A stretch of 64,000 bases of DNA, from NCBI GenBank assembly GCA_963837735.1, contig CAWIOM010000004.1:186001-250000 (forward strand), in the 5' to 3' direction. Shown here piece after piece: positions 24,666-34,730 of the stretch (position 1 is the first letter of the stretch; each line of letters opens with the position of its first letter). The DNA comes from VRUE01 sp963837735 (GTDB lineage: Bacteria > Actinomycetota > Thermoleophilia > Solirubrobacterales > 70-9). A program made the translations under genes and the position numbers. Below the pieces are notes generated by a model. It was not told the DNA's origin. It did not search any database and saw nothing but the letters and a program-made list of their open reading frames with translations.

Positions 24666-25568
24666 GTGGCCACCGTCGCAATCGTCGTCCTTGCCGCTGC
24701 GGCGCTGGTGCTCGGCGTCGACCTGATCCTGCAGCGGCGGCGCTTCGCGCCGCTGGAGAAACTGATCGAGGAGATGGAGAAGGTCGACCTGAGCCGGCCT
24801 GGCCCGACCCTGCCGCCCTCGATCGACGGGGTCGGGGCGACCGAGGAGGTGGCGCGGATCGAGCTCGCGTTCCTGCGGATGATGAGCCGCCTGGAGGCCG
24901 AACGACGCCGGGCGGGGTCGGCGGCGCTGCGCGCCCAGGAGGAGGAGCGGGCGCGGGTGGCGCGCGATCTCCACGACGAGGTCAACCAGTCGCTGACAGG
25001 GTTGCTGCTGCGGCTCGAGGCGGTCCGCGAGGCGGCGCCCCCCGACCTCGAGGCGGAGCTTGCCGAGACCAAGGGGCTCGCCAACCAGGCCATGCGGGAG
25101 CTGCTCTCGCTGGCCCGCCAGCTTCGCCCCACGGCTCTCGACGACCTCGGCCTGGCGGCGGCGATCGCCGGCCAGGTCGACCAGGTCTCCCACTCCGGAA
25201 TCTCCACCGAGCTGGTCGAGGACGGCGACTTCTCCGACCTCGACAGCGACGTGCAGCTCGTCGTCTACCGGGTCGCCCAGGAGGCGCTGTCGAACGCGGC
25301 GCGGCACTCGGGCGCCGACCGCATCGACGTCACGCTGAGGCGCGGCGGCGAGGGCGTCGAGCTCGAGGTCTCCGACGACGGCCGCGGATTCGCCTTCGAG
25401 GAGTCCGAGAGCGGCCTCGGGATCACCGGGATGAGGGAGCGGGCGCTGCTGCTCGGTGCCGAGCTGACGATCGAGTCGCGCCCGGGAAACGGAACCACCG
25501 TGAGGCTGGCGGTTGACCCGCCGCCCCCGGACGCGGAAGCGACCGAGCGAGATCTCCGGTGGTCATGA
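24666..25568 (+). CDS. NarL-system sensor histidine kinase (HisKA_3)
   Basis: 300 aa. One N-terminal membrane helix (VAIVVLAAAALVLGVDLIL) is followed by a short HAMP-like linker and the HisKA_3 dimerisation box ERARVARDLHDEVNQSLTGLLLRLE with phospho-acceptor His103. The HATPase part has YRVAQEALSNAARHSGA (N box), DDGRGF and GLGITGMRERALLLG (G boxes). No sensor domain beyond the single helix, so the signal is probably membrane-derived or cytosolic. GTG 24666 is the start that includes the helix. Paired with the response regulator 34 nt downstream. Confidence 0.9.
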   Translation: MATVAIVVLAAAALVLGVDLILQRRRFAPLEKLIEEMEKVDLSRPGPTLPPSIDGVGATEEVARIELAFLRMMSRLEAERRRAGSAALRAQEEERARVARDLHDEVNQSLTGLLLRLEAVREAAPPDLEAELAETKGLANQAMRELLSLARQLRPTALDDLGLAAAIAGQVDQVSHSGISTELVEDGDFSDLDSDVQLVVYRVAQEALSNAARHSGADRIDVTLRRGGEGVELEVSDDGRGFAFEESESGLGITGMRERALLLGAELTIESRPGNGTTVRLAVDPPPPDAEATERDLRWS

Positions 25569-25602
25569 GCGCGAGGGAGCGAGAGCAGAGGAGGCGGCGG
25601 TG

Positions 25603-26232
25603 ATGCGAGTCCTGATTGCGGACGATCACGGCATCGTGCGCTCGGGCCTGCGCCTCCTGCTCGAGCGCCAGCCCGACATCGAGGTGATCGGCGAGGCGGC
25701 CGACGGCGCCGAGGCGCGCGAGCTCGCCGTCCGCATGCGCCCGGACCTGGCGATTCTCGACGTCAAGATGCCGAAACTGACCGGCCTGCAGGCGACCCGC
25801 GAGATCAAGAGCCAGGCCCCGGAGGTCGCGGTCCTGATTCTCTCGATGCACGACGACGAGCGTTACCTGTTCGAGGCGCTCAAGGCCGGTGCCTCGGGCT
25901 ACGTGCTCAAGGCCCAGGCCGACACCGACCTGCTGGCGGCGATCCGCGCGGTCGAGCGCGGCGAGCCGTTCCTGACCCCGGAGGCACAGCGGACGCTGAT
26001 CAGAGACGTGCTCGAGCGCGGCTCGAGCGGCGAGGAGGACCTGACCCCGCGCGAGGAGGAGATCGTCAAGCTCGTCGCCGAGGCGCACAAGACGAAGGAG
26101 ATCGCCGCGATCCTCCACCTCTCCGAGAAGACGGTGGAGAACCATCGCGCCAACGCGATGCGCAAGCTGGGGATGCGCGACCGGGTCGAGCTCGTCCGCT
26201 ACGCGATCCGGCGCGGCCTGATCGAGCCGTGA
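25603..26232 (+). CDS. NarL/FixJ-family response regulator
   Basis: 209 aa. Receiver domain MRVLIADDHGIVRSGL with acidic pocket D7/D8 and phospho-acceptor Asp53 in LAILDVKMPK, followed by LSMHDDERYLFEALKAGASGYVLK. The C-terminal LuxR helix-turn-helix is LTPREEEIVKLVAEAHKTKEIAAILHLSEKTVENH. ATG 25603 has a GGAGGCGG ribosome site. Forms a two-component system with the kinase just upstream; the target genes are not evident, though the MFS exporter 40 nt downstream may be cotranscribed. Confidence 0.94.
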   Translation: MRVLIADDHGIVRSGLRLLLERQPDIEVIGEAADGAEARELAVRMRPDLAILDVKMPKLTGLQATREIKSQAPEVAVLILSMHDDERYLFEALKAGASGYVLKAQADTDLLAAIRAVERGEPFLTPEAQRTLIRDVLERGSSGEEDLTPREEEIVKLVAEAHKTKEIAAILHLSEKTVENHRANAMRKLGMRDRVELVRYAIRRGLIEP

Positions 26233-26271
26233 TGGTCGGCCGGCTCGATTTGCTTGACTGAGCGCCAAGCA

Positions 26272-27729
26272 ATGGATTCCGCTTCCGGAGATTTCCGCGA
26301 GAAGCGCTGGCTCGCGCTCATCCTTCTCTGCTCGGCGCAGTTCGTCGTCGTCCTCGACGCCTCGATCGTCAACGTCGCCCTGCCGACGATCGGCAATGCG
26401 CTCGACTTCTCCCAGGAGAACCTGCCCTGGGTCGTCAACGCCTACGTGCTCACCTTCGGCGGCTTCCTCCTCCTCGGCGGGCGCACCGCCGACCTGCTCG
26501 GCCGCCGCCGGGTCTTCATGGCCGGCCTGGGACTCGTCGCCGTCGCCTCGCTGGCCGCCGGCTTCGCCGCGACCGAGGGGCAGCTGATCGCGGCGCGGGC
26601 GGCGCAGGGCCTGGGGGCGGCGATCATCTCGCCGGCGGCGCTCTCGATCGTCACCACGACCTTCAGCGACGGCGCCGAGCGCAACAGGGCGCTCGGGGTC
26701 TGGGGCGCGGTCGCCGGCTCCGGTGGCGCGGCGGGGGTCCTGCTCGGCGGGGTGCTGACCGAATGGCTCGGCTGGGAGTGGGTGCTCTGGGTCAACGTCC
26801 CGGTCAGCCTGATCGCCCTGGTGCTCTCCCCCCGGCTGATCGCCGAAAGCCGCGCGGAGGAGAGCACTCGCGTCTACGACGTCGCCGGCGCGGTCACGGT
26901 TACCGCGGGGCTCTCGGTCTTCGTCTATGCCCTCGTCGACGCCAACAGCGTCGGCTGGGGCTCGACTCAGACGATCGGCTTGATAGCTGTCTCGATCGCC
27001 CTCCTCGCGGCGTTCGTCGCCATCGAGATGCGCGCCGCCAAGCCGCTGGTGCCGTTCTCGATCTTCCGCATCCGAACCCTGACCGGCGCCAACGTCGTCG
27101 GCCTGCTGGTCGGCGCTTCGCTGTTCTCGATGTTCTTCTTCATCTCGCTCTACATGCAGCAGGTACTCGGCTACAGCGCGATCCACGCCGGGCTCTCCTA
27201 CCTGCCGCTCGCCCTTGTGATCATGGCCTCGGCCGGCGTCGCCTCACAGCTCGTGACCAAGATCGGCTACAAGCCCGTGCTTGCCGCCGGGCTGCTCTTC
27301 ATCGTCGTCGGCCTCGCCTGGTTCAGCCGGGTCTCGGTTGGCGGCGGCTTCACCACCGACATCCTCGGGCCGTCCCTTTTCGCCGCGGCGGGGCTCGGGT
27401 TCGCGTTCGTGACGACGACCATCGCGGCGGTGTCGGGGGTCGAGGCAGCGGAGGCGGGCCTGGCGAGCGGCCTGATCAACACCTCTCAACAGATCGGCGG
27501 CGCCCTGGGCTTGGCGGTGCTCTCCTCGATCGCCACCTCGCGCACAAACGACGCCCTGGCGGGCGGCGGCACCGACCTGCCGAGCGCGCTCACCGACGGA
27601 TTCCAGGCCGCGTTCCTGGGCGGCGCCGCGATCGCGCTCCTCGGCTTCGTCCTCACCCTCGTACTGATCCGGACCAGCGACAGCCGCGCCCACGTCGAAC
27701 TCGGCGAGACCGTGACGGAATCCGCATAA
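26272..27729 (+). CDS. MFS drug exporter, DHA2 (14-TM) family
   Basis: About 485 aa with roughly 14 hydrophobic segments. Hallmarks: LDASIVNVALPTIGNAL in the first segment, GGRTADLLGRRRVFMAGL (motif A loop), RAAQGLGAAIISPAALSIV (motif B) and GPS/GVLLGGVLTEWLGWEWVLWVNVPV (motif C region). Proton-driven efflux of small toxic compounds is the family role; substrate unknown. A TTG at 26254 could add six residues. It lies directly after the two-component system, which may control it. Confidence 0.9.
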   Translation: MDSASGDFREKRWLALILLCSAQFVVVLDASIVNVALPTIGNALDFSQENLPWVVNAYVLTFGGFLLLGGRTADLLGRRRVFMAGLGLVAVASLAAGFAATEGQLIAARAAQGLGAAIISPAALSIVTTTFSDGAERNRALGVWGAVAGSGGAAGVLLGGVLTEWLGWEWVLWVNVPVSLIALVLSPRLIAESRAEESTRVYDVAGAVTVTAGLSVFVYALVDANSVGWGSTQTIGLIAVSIALLAAFVAIEMRAAKPLVPFSIFRIRTLTGANVVGLLVGASLFSMFFFISLYMQQVLGYSAIHAGLSYLPLALVIMASAGVASQLVTKIGYKPVLAAGLLFIVVGLAWFSRVSVGGGFTTDILGPSLFAAAGLGFAFVTTTIAAVSGVEAAEAGLASGLINTSQQIGGALGLAVLSSIATSRTNDALAGGGTDLPSALTDGFQAAFLGGAAIALLGFVLTLVLIRTSDSRAHVELGETVTESA

Positions 27730-27752
27730 CCGACCGCTTCAGTAGGATTTAG
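27730..27752 (+). promoter_or_regulatory. candidate Rrf2 operator upstream of rrf2
   Basis: Reads CCGACCG-N4-AGTAGGATT-N-AG, ending 7 nt before the rrf2 ATG. The same pattern occurs before the Rieske-sufB-sufD operon (31775-31797). Its position at the regulator's own promoter suggests autoregulation; the -10 may be TAGGAT. Confidence 0.55.
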
Positions 27753-27759
27753 ATCGCGA

Positions 27760-28239
27760 ATGTTGTTCTCGACCAAAGCCGAGTATGGGGTGCGCCTGAT
27801 GGTCGAGTTGGGCCGTGTCGGGCCCGACTCGACCCCGATCTCCCTCAGCACCGTCGCCGAGGCGGAGCGGCTGCCGCTCTCCTATCTCGAGCACCTTGTC
27901 GCGAAGCTGCGCAAGGCGGGCCTGGTCGCCTCCACCCGGGGCGCCCACGGCGGCTACCGCCTCGCCAAGCCGGCAGACGAGATCACGATGGACTCCGTCG
28001 TCGAGGCGCTCGAAGGGCAGATCGCGCCAATGGAGTGCTTCCACGAAACGCCCGAGGGCAAGGTGCTCTGCTCGCACGAAGACGACGGCGACCGCGCCTG
28101 CGCGACGAAGCTGCTCTGGACGAGGGTCCAGGGCGGCGTCACCAAGGCCCTGGCCGGGACGACGCTGGCGGAGCTGGTCGAGTTCGCCAGCCCGGCGGAG
28201 CCCGAGAAGCCGCTGGCCCCGGTCGCCGGCGCCGCCTGA
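27760..28239 (+). CDS. Rrf2-family Fe-S-responsive regulator (IscR/SufR-like)
   Basis: 159 aa. An N-terminal winged helix (MLFSTKAEYGVRLMVELG, then YLEHLVAKLRKAGLVASTRGAHGGYRLAKP) binds DNA. Three cysteines, C93, C104 and C114, in MECFHETPEGKVLCSHEDDGDRAC resemble the cluster-ligand trio of IscR, so it probably senses Fe-S status. The Ala/Pro-rich tail is unstructured. First gene of rrf2-sufC-sufS; a candidate operator lies before it and before the second suf operon. Confidence 0.92.
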   Translation: MLFSTKAEYGVRLMVELGRVGPDSTPISLSTVAEAERLPLSYLEHLVAKLRKAGLVASTRGAHGGYRLAKPADEITMDSVVEALEGQIAPMECFHETPEGKVLCSHEDDGDRACATKLLWTRVQGGVTKALAGTTLAELVEFASPAEPEKPLAPVAGAA

Positions 28240-28271
28240 CCTGACCTCAAAACACCCGAAACGGAGCGAAA

Positions 28272-29043
<772 letters not shown>

Positions 29044-29053
29044 CCTCTCGACC

Positions 29054-30317
29054 ATGGGGGCGACAACCGCCAAGCCTGCCGCGGCGTCAGCTCCCGATCG
29101 AGAAGGTCCGCGCCTCCTTCCCGGCGCTCGAGCGCGAGGTCAACGGGCAGCCTGTCGCCTACCTCGACAGCGGCGCCGCCGCCCAGCGGGTGCTGGCCTC
29201 GATCCAGGCGGTCGACCGCTACGAGCGCGCCCACCACTCGAACGTCCACCGCGGTTCCCACACGCTCTCGGAGGAGGCGACCGCCGCCTACGAGGGGGCG
29301 CGGGCGACGGTCGCCGACCACATCGGCGCCGGCGACCGTCGCGAGGTGATCTTCGTCCGCAACGCGACCGAGGCGATCAACCTCGTCGCCCGCGCCTGGG
29401 GCGACGCCAACGTCGGCGAGGGGGACCGCATCCTGCTCACCGAGATGGAGCACCACTCCAACATCGTCCCCTGGCAGCAGCTGGCGGGTCGGGTCGGGGC
29501 GGAGATCGACTGGGCGCCGGTGACCGATGAGGGGCTGCTCGACCTGGCGGCGCTCGCCGAGCGGCTCGAGCGCCGCCCGAAGCTGGTCGCGGTAGCTCAC
29601 GTTTCCAACGTCCTCGGCACCGAGAACCCACTTGCAGAGATCTCGCGGCTGGCGCACGAGGCGGGGGCCCTGGTGCTCGCCGACGGGGCCCAGGCGGCGC
29701 CGAAGCTGCCGCTCGAGATGGCCGGGCTCGGGGTCGACTTCTACGCGATCACCGGCCACAAGCTCTACGCGCCGACCGGCATCGGGGCGCTCTGGGCGAA
29801 GCTCGACCTGCTGCGCGAGATGCCGCCCTTCCTCGGCGGCGGCTCGATGATCCGCAAGGTGACCAAGGAGGGGACGACCTACGCCGACGTGCCGGCCCGT
29901 TTCGAGGCGGGAACCCCGGCGATCGCCCAGGCGATCGGCATGGCCTCGGCTCTGCGCTGGCTCGACGGCCTCGGCATGGACGCCGTCCGGGCCCATGAGA
30001 TCGAGATCGCCGACTACGCGCTGGCACGGATCGCCGAGGTTCCGGGCCTGCGGGTCTTCGGCCCGCCGCGCGGGGCCGACCGTCTCGGCCCGGTCTCCTT
30101 CGAGCTCGAGGGCGTCCACGCCCACGACGTCTCCGAGATCCTCGACCGCCACGGGGTCGCCGTGCGCGCGGGCCATCACTGCGCGCAACCGCTCATGGAC
30201 CGCTTCGGGATCGCCGCCACGGCGCGCGCCAGCTTCGGCGTCTACACGACGGGCGAGGAGATCGACCGCCTGGTCGAGGGCCTCCACGACGCCCGCCGCG
30301 TCTTCGAGCTCGACTGA
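29054..30317 (+). CDS. sufS: SufS cysteine desulfurase, +1 frameshift near 29094
   Basis: Approximately 421 residues, PLP enzyme that takes sulfur from cysteine for Fe-S assembly. VAYLDSGAAAQRV and HHSNVHRGSHTLSEEAT at the N terminus, NATEAINLVA, MEHHSNIVPW, the PLP-lysine site ITGHKLYAPTGIGALW, and the catalytic Cys in RAGHHCAQPLM. The first about 14 residues (MGATTAKPAAASAP) join the rest only if one C is removed at about 29094 (API-EKVRASFPALE). Starts 10 nt after sufC. SufU, its sulfur acceptor, follows after a palindromic element. Confidence 0.93.
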
Positions 30318-30371
30318 CCGCCGAGTGTCGAGTTGAAGGGTCCATAGACCCCTCTACGCAACACTCGGCGG
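30318..30371. repeat. nested palindrome directly after sufS
   Basis: Outer arms CCGCCGAGTGT (30318-30328) and ACACTCGGCGG (30361-30371) are a perfect 11-bp inverted repeat. The 32-nt loop contains an inner hairpin GGGTC-CATA-GACCC. It begins at the base after the sufS stop. It could be a transcription terminator or one copy of a REP-like element; no second copy is seen in the window. Confidence 0.55.
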
Positions 30372-30425
30372 CAATGTCAACCCCGGGAGCCGGGCTGAGC
30401 TGACCCGTCCGCTAGCCTCGGAAGC

Positions 30426-30864
30426 GTGGACGAGCTGTACCGCGACCAGATCCTCGAGCACTACAAGCGGCCCCACAACTTCGGGCGGCTGGAGGACCCC
30501 GACCTCGAGTTCGAGGACACCAACCCACTCTGCGGGGACGAGCAGCACGTGACGATCCGCCTCGACGAGGAGGGTCGTGTCGCCGAGATCGCCTTCGACG
30601 GCAGGGGCTGCGCGATCTCCACCGCGGCGACCTCGCTGCTCACCGACGAGCTCGCCGGCAAGAGCCGGGAGGAGCTGCTGAAGCTGCCGAAAGAGCTTCG
30701 TCCTCGAGCTGCTCGGCATCGACATCTCGGCGACGCGGATGAAGTGCGCGATGCTGGGCTTGAAGATCGTGAAGAGCGCCTCCCTCGGCGAGCCCGCCGA
30801 TTGGGAGGACGAGGGCGAGGCCGGCAGCCCGAGCGAGGCGGCCGCCGACCTCAACTCGCCCTAG
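30426..30864 (+). CDS. sufU: SufU zinc-dependent sulfur acceptor, +1 frameshift near 30701
   Basis: Approximately 146 residues. MDELYRDQILEHYKRPHNFGRLEDPDLEF start, then three conserved cysteines: NPLCGDE, FDGRGCAIS and TRMKCAML, the zinc and sulfur-accepting residues of SufU. The SufU insert after the second Cys is present. GTG 30426. One extra C at about 30701 splits KLPKE from FVLELLGIDIS; all key residues survive. The gene ends convergently with the VOC gene, overlapping by 4 bp. Its Asp/Glu-rich tail (WEDEGEAGSPSEAAADLNSP) is a variable end. Confidence 0.92.
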
Positions 30865-31655
30865 ACGTTTTCCTGCGCCATCTCACTGAGCGCGATCACC
30901 GCGAAGCTCGCTCCGTGCGGGTCGGTGAGGATCGCGAAGCGGCCGAAGGGGATGTCGACCGGCTCGAGCATCACCCCTCCCCCGGCCTCCTTTGCCGCCG
31001 CGATCGTCGCGTCGGTGTCCTCGACGCCGAAGTAGACCTGCCAGTGGGCGGGGACCTGCTCGGGAACGCCGCGTTCGGCCATGTCGAGGATGCCCCCCAC
31101 GGGCCGCTCGCCGAGGACGATCATCGAGTAGTTGCCGTCGCCCGCCTCCTGGTCCTGGAAGGTCCAGCCGAAGACGGCGCCATAGAACTCCTTGGCGGCG
31201 GCCAGGTCGCGGGTATTGAGCTCGTTCCAGGCGATCCCGCCCGGCTCGTTGACCAGGCCGGCGCCGGCGAAGCTGCCCGGCTGCCAGATCCCGAAGACCG
31301 CGCCGGTCGGGTCGGCGAAGACCGCCATCCGGCCGAGGTCCATGACGTCCATCGGCTCGGCCAGGACCGTGCCGCCTGCCTCGCCGACCGCGGTCGCGGT
31401 GGCGTCCGCGTCGGCCACCGAGATGTAGGTCGACCACGCCGTCGGCTGGCCCTCCTGCATCACCGGCATCATCCCGGCGGCGGGGATGCCGTCCTTCATC
31501 GCCTGCCGGTACCCCCCGGTCTGCTCTGCGTTCTCCGTCTCCGGCACGTCCCAGCCGAAGAGGCCGCCGTAGAAATCGACCGACGCGTCGAGATCGGGCG
31601 ACGCGAAGTCGACCCAACTCGGTGTCCCCGGCTCATAACTGGTGCGCTGCGGCAT
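30861..31655 (-). CDS. two-domain VOC (glyoxalase-fold) protein
   Basis: 264 aa made of two VOC modules. Module one begins GTPSWVDFASPDLDASVDFYGGLFGWDV and ends FADPTGAVFGIWQP; module two begins GGIAWNELNTRDLAAAKEFYGAVFGWTF and ends LTDPHGASFAVIAL. Such fused VOC proteins occur in actinobacteria as hydroxylase-like or resistance proteins; reaction unknown. It runs opposite to and between the two suf operons, splitting them. Intact. Confidence 0.88.
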   Translation of the reverse strand: MPQRTSYEPGTPSWVDFASPDLDASVDFYGGLFGWDVPETENAEQTGGYRQAMKDGIPAAGMMPVMQEGQPTAWSTYISVADADATATAVGEAGGTVLAEPMDVMDLGRMAVFADPTGAVFGIWQPGSFAGAGLVNEPGGIAWNELNTRDLAAAKEFYGAVFGWTFQDQEAGDGNYSMIVLGERPVGGILDMAERGVPEQVPAHWQVYFGVEDTDATIAAAKEAGGGVMLEPVDIPFGRFAILTDPHGASFAVIALSEMAQENV

Positions 31656-31774
31656 CTTGATTCCTCTCCTCGAAGTTCGGGTTGCGATCCGATCCTCTCA
31701 CCCCGGGGCCCGCAGAGGTCAACCGCCCGTGAAGCCCCGGGCCGCCCATGCCCGTCGCCCGCTAACGCTAAAAT

Positions 31775-31797
31775 CCGACCGTAGAAGTAGGATTAAG
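31775..31797 (+). promoter_or_regulatory. candidate Rrf2 operator before the Rieske-sufB-sufD operon
   Basis: CCGACCG-N4-AGTAGGATT-N-AG, matching the element before rrf2 at all specified positions. Here it is extended to an inverted repeat AATCC-N13-GGATT (from 31773). It lies 44 nt before the Rieske start. Confidence 0.55.
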
Positions 31798-31841
31798 TCT
31801 CAACCCGCACTTTCTCAATCACCGCGGGAACCATCGCCCTC

Positions 31842-32171
31842 TTGTCCGACACCGCAGGAACATCCGTTTCGGTCTGCCCGCTCTCCGAGCTCGGGCCGGG
31901 CGCCATGCGCCTGGTCGAGCACGACGGGACGAAGATCGGCGTCTTCAACTGCGACGGGACCCTCCACGCGATCGAGGACCGCTGCTCCCACGACGACGGG
32001 CCGCTCGCCGAGGGCGAGTTCGACGCCTCGACCTGCACGGTCGAGTGCCCCCGCCACGGCTCCCTCTTCGACCTGACCACCGGCAGGCCCAAGACGCTCC
32101 CCGCCTATGCTCCGGTGCGAACGTTCCCGGTGTCCATCGAGGACGACACGATCATTTTGGAGGTCGATTGA
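31842..32171 (+). CDS. Rieske-type [2Fe-2S] ferredoxin
   Basis: 109 aa, soluble. The two cluster boxes are CSHDDGPLAEGEF (C-x-H) and CPRHGSLFDLTTG (C-x2-H), with the usual spacing of about 17-20 residues; the closing ALPAYAPVRTFPVSIEDDTIILEVD strand matches NirD/BphF-like ferredoxins. Starts with TTG at 31842. The sufB ATG follows its stop after 1 nt. This coupling suggests an electron-supply or redox role in Fe-S assembly, as in several actinobacterial suf clusters. Confidence 0.92.
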   Translation: MSDTAGTSVSVCPLSELGPGAMRLVEHDGTKIGVFNCDGTLHAIEDRCSHDDGPLAEGEFDASTCTVECPRHGSLFDLTTGRPKTLPAYAPVRTFPVSIEDDTIILEVD

Positions 32172-32172
32172 C

Positions 32173-33606
32173 ATGGCCACACCCGAGGCCGTCGCAGAGA
32201 AAACAGAGCTCGCCGGGATCAACGCCGACTACAAGGAGAAGTTCGGCTTCCACGATTCCGAGACCGGCTACGCCTACAAGGCCCCGAAGGGCCTCAGCCG
32301 CGAGGTCGTCGAATCGATCTCCGACTACAAGGACGAGCCGCAGTGGATGCGCGACTTCCGGCTCAAGGCGCTGCAGCACTTCTACGAGCGCCCGACCCCG
32401 AACTGGGGCGGCAACCTCGGCCAGATCGACTGGGACGACATCCACTACTTCGTCCGCGCCTCCGAAAAGAACAGCCGCGACTGGAGCGAGGTCCCCGAGG
32501 ACATCAAAAACACCTTCGACCGGCTCGGGATCCCCGAGGCGGAGCGCAAATTCCTCTCCGGGGTCGGCGCCCAGTACGAGTCCGAGGTCGTCTACCACCA
32601 GGTAAACGAGAAGCTCGAGGCCCAGGGCGTGATCTTCACCGACATGGACACGGCGCTGCGCGAGCACGAGGACCTGGTGCGCGAGCACTGGGCGACGATC
32701 ATCCCGCCCAACGACAACAAACTGGCGGCGCTCAACTCGGCCGTCTGGTCCGGCGGCTCCTTCGTCTACGTGCCGGCCGGCGTCAAGGTCGAGATGCCGC
32801 TGCAGGCCTACTTCCGGATCAACACCGAGAACATGGGCCAGTTCGAGCGCACCCTGATCATCTGCGAGGAGGGCGCCGACGTCCACTACATCGAGGGCTG
32901 CACGGCGCCGGTCTACTCGAGCGACTCGCTGCACTCGGCGGTCGTCGAGATCGTCGCCGAGAAGAGCTCGCGGGTCCGCTACACGACGGTCCAGAACTGG
33001 TCTCAGAACGTCTTCAACCTCGTCACCAAGCGGGCCGTCGCCCACGAGAAGGCGACGATGGAGTGGGTCGACTGCAACCTCGGCTCGAAACTGACGATGA
33101 AGTACCCGTCGATCTACCTGCTCGGCCCCGAAGCGCACGGCGAGATCCTCTCGATCGCCTTCGCCGGCGAGGGCCAGCACCAGGACGCCGGCGGCAAGAT
33201 CATCCACGCCGCCCCGCGGACCTCGTCCTCGATCTTCTCCAAGTCGATCTCCAAGGACGGCGGCCGCAGCACCTACCGCGGCCTGCTCGAGGTCGCCGAC
33301 GGCGCCTCGGAATCGCGCTCCAAGGTCGTCTGCGACGCGCTGCTCCTCGACGAGGACTCGCGCTCGGACACCTACCCGACGATCCGCATCGACGAGAACG
33401 ACGCCGACGTCGGCCACGAGGCGACCGTCTCGAAAATCGGCGACGAGCAGCTCTTCTACCTGCAGAGCCGCGGCCTCGACGAGGAGGAGGCCTCGAAGAT
33501 GATCGTCAACGGCTTCATCGAGCCGGTCACCAAAGAGCTGCCGATGGAGTACGCGGTCGAGCTCAACCGCTTGATCGAGCTGCAGATGGAGGGCTCGATT
33601 GGCTGA
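32173..33606 (+). CDS. sufB: SufB, Fe-S scaffold subunit
   Basis: 477 aa, full length. Typical regions: YKEKFGFHDSETGYAYKAPKGLSREVVESIS at the start, GVIFTDMDTALREHEDLVREHW, AALNSAVWSGGSFVYVPAGVKVEMPLQAYFRINTENMGQFERTLI, EGCTAPVYSSDSLHSAVVEI, and the core DEQLFYLQSRGLDEEEASKMIVNGFIEPV near the C terminus. Forms SufBC2D, where clusters are built. ATG 32173 sits 1 nt after the Rieske stop. sufD overlaps its end by 8 bp. Confidence 0.97.
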   Translation: MATPEAVAEKTELAGINADYKEKFGFHDSETGYAYKAPKGLSREVVESISDYKDEPQWMRDFRLKALQHFYERPTPNWGGNLGQIDWDDIHYFVRASEKNSRDWSEVPEDIKNTFDRLGIPEAERKFLSGVGAQYESEVVYHQVNEKLEAQGVIFTDMDTALREHEDLVREHWATIIPPNDNKLAALNSAVWSGGSFVYVPAGVKVEMPLQAYFRINTENMGQFERTLIICEEGADVHYIEGCTAPVYSSDSLHSAVVEIVAEKSSRVRYTTVQNWSQNVFNLVTKRAVAHEKATMEWVDCNLGSKLTMKYPSIYLLGPEAHGEILSIAFAGEGQHQDAGGKIIHAAPRTSSSIFSKSISKDGGRSTYRGLLEVADGASESRSKVVCDALLLDEDSRSDTYPTIRIDENDADVGHEATVSKIGDEQLFYLQSRGLDEEEASKMIVNGFIEPVTKELPMEYAVELNRLIELQMEGSIG

Positions 33607-34711
33607 GCAGACCCTGGCCCTCCCGCCCCTTCCGGACCAGAAGCAGAAGGGGTGGGAATTCACCGACCTCTCGGGCCTCGACCTCGACGCCTACGAGCCC
33701 GCCGACGCCGGGGCCTCGATAGCCGGGGCCGAGGGCGCCACGGTGCTTCCCCTCGCCGAGGCGGCCGAGTCCCACCCGGAGCTGGTCGAGGGAAGGCTCG
33801 GGGCGCTGGTCCCCGCCGACGACCCGTTCGTCGCCCGCAACGACGCGTCCTGGCGTGACGGCGTACTCGTCCATGTGCCGAGCGGAGTCAGGGTCGCCGA
33901 GCCGATCAAGGTCGAGCTGCCGGTCGACGAGGACGGCGCGGCGATCGCCTGGCGGACGCTGATCGTCCTCGAGGAGGGAGCCGAGGCCGAGGTCTGGGAG
34001 CACTGCTCCTCGGCCGGAGACGAGACGGGCGCGCTGCTCAACTCCGTCGTCGAGCTGCACGTCGGCCAGGCCGCCACCCTTCGCTACGTCAGCACGCAGG
34101 ATATTTCCGAGTCTTCTTGGATCTTCTCCACCCAGCGCGCCCAGGTCGAGCGCGACGGGCGCCTCGACTGGACGGCGCTCGGCTTCGGCTCCGCCAACGG
34201 CAAGGTGCGGATGGAGACGAAGCTCGCCGGGCCCGGCTCCGAGGCGCGGGTGACCGGCGGCTACGCGGGCGGCCCGGGCCAGCATCTGGACTTCGACACG
34301 ACCCAGGAGCACGCCGCTCCCAACACCTTCTCCGACCTCGCCTTCCGCGGCGTCCTCGCCGGCGGCTCGACCGCGGTATGGCGCGGGATGATCCGCGTCG
34401 ACCCCGGCGCCCAGCAGACCGACGCCTTCCAGGAGTGCCGCAACCTGCTGCTCTCCCCCGAGGCCCACGCCGACGCGATCCCCGGCCTCGAGATCGAAGC
34501 CGACGACGTGCGCTGCACCCACGCGGCGGCGATCGCCCAGATCGACCGCGACCAGCTCTTCTACCTGACCTCGCGCGGGCTCGATCCCGCAGAGGCGAAG
34601 AGCCTGATCATCGAGGGCTTCCTCGAGTCCCTGGTCGAACGACTGGCCGAGGGGCCGGTCAGAGACGAGGTTTCGGCGGCGCTCGAGAAGCGCCTCGCAG
34701 AGATCCTCTAG
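33599..34711 (+). CDS. sufD: SufD, Fe-S scaffold subunit
   Basis: 370 aa. GWEFTDLSGLDLDAY near the start, VPSGVRVAEPIKVEL, a central beta-helix, and the C-terminal CTHAAAIAQIDRDQLFYLTSRGLDPAEAKSLIIEGFLESLVERL with the conserved His shared with SufB-type proteins. TTG start at 33599, inside the last codons of sufB. Followed by a strong hairpin that ends this operon. Confidence 0.95.
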   Translation: MAEQTLALPPLPDQKQKGWEFTDLSGLDLDAYEPADAGASIAGAEGATVLPLAEAAESHPELVEGRLGALVPADDPFVARNDASWRDGVLVHVPSGVRVAEPIKVELPVDEDGAAIAWRTLIVLEEGAEAEVWEHCSSAGDETGALLNSVVELHVGQAATLRYVSTQDISESSWIFSTQRAQVERDGRLDWTALGFGSANGKVRMETKLAGPGSEARVTGGYAGGPGQHLDFDTTQEHAAPNTFSDLAFRGVLAGGSTAVWRGMIRVDPGAQQTDAFQECRNLLLSPEAHADAIPGLEIEADDVRCTHAAAIAQIDRDQLFYLTSRGLDPAEAKSLIIEGFLESLVERLAEGPVRDEVSAALEKRLAEIL

Positions 34712-34730
34712 AGCCCCGGCCGCGGGTCCT

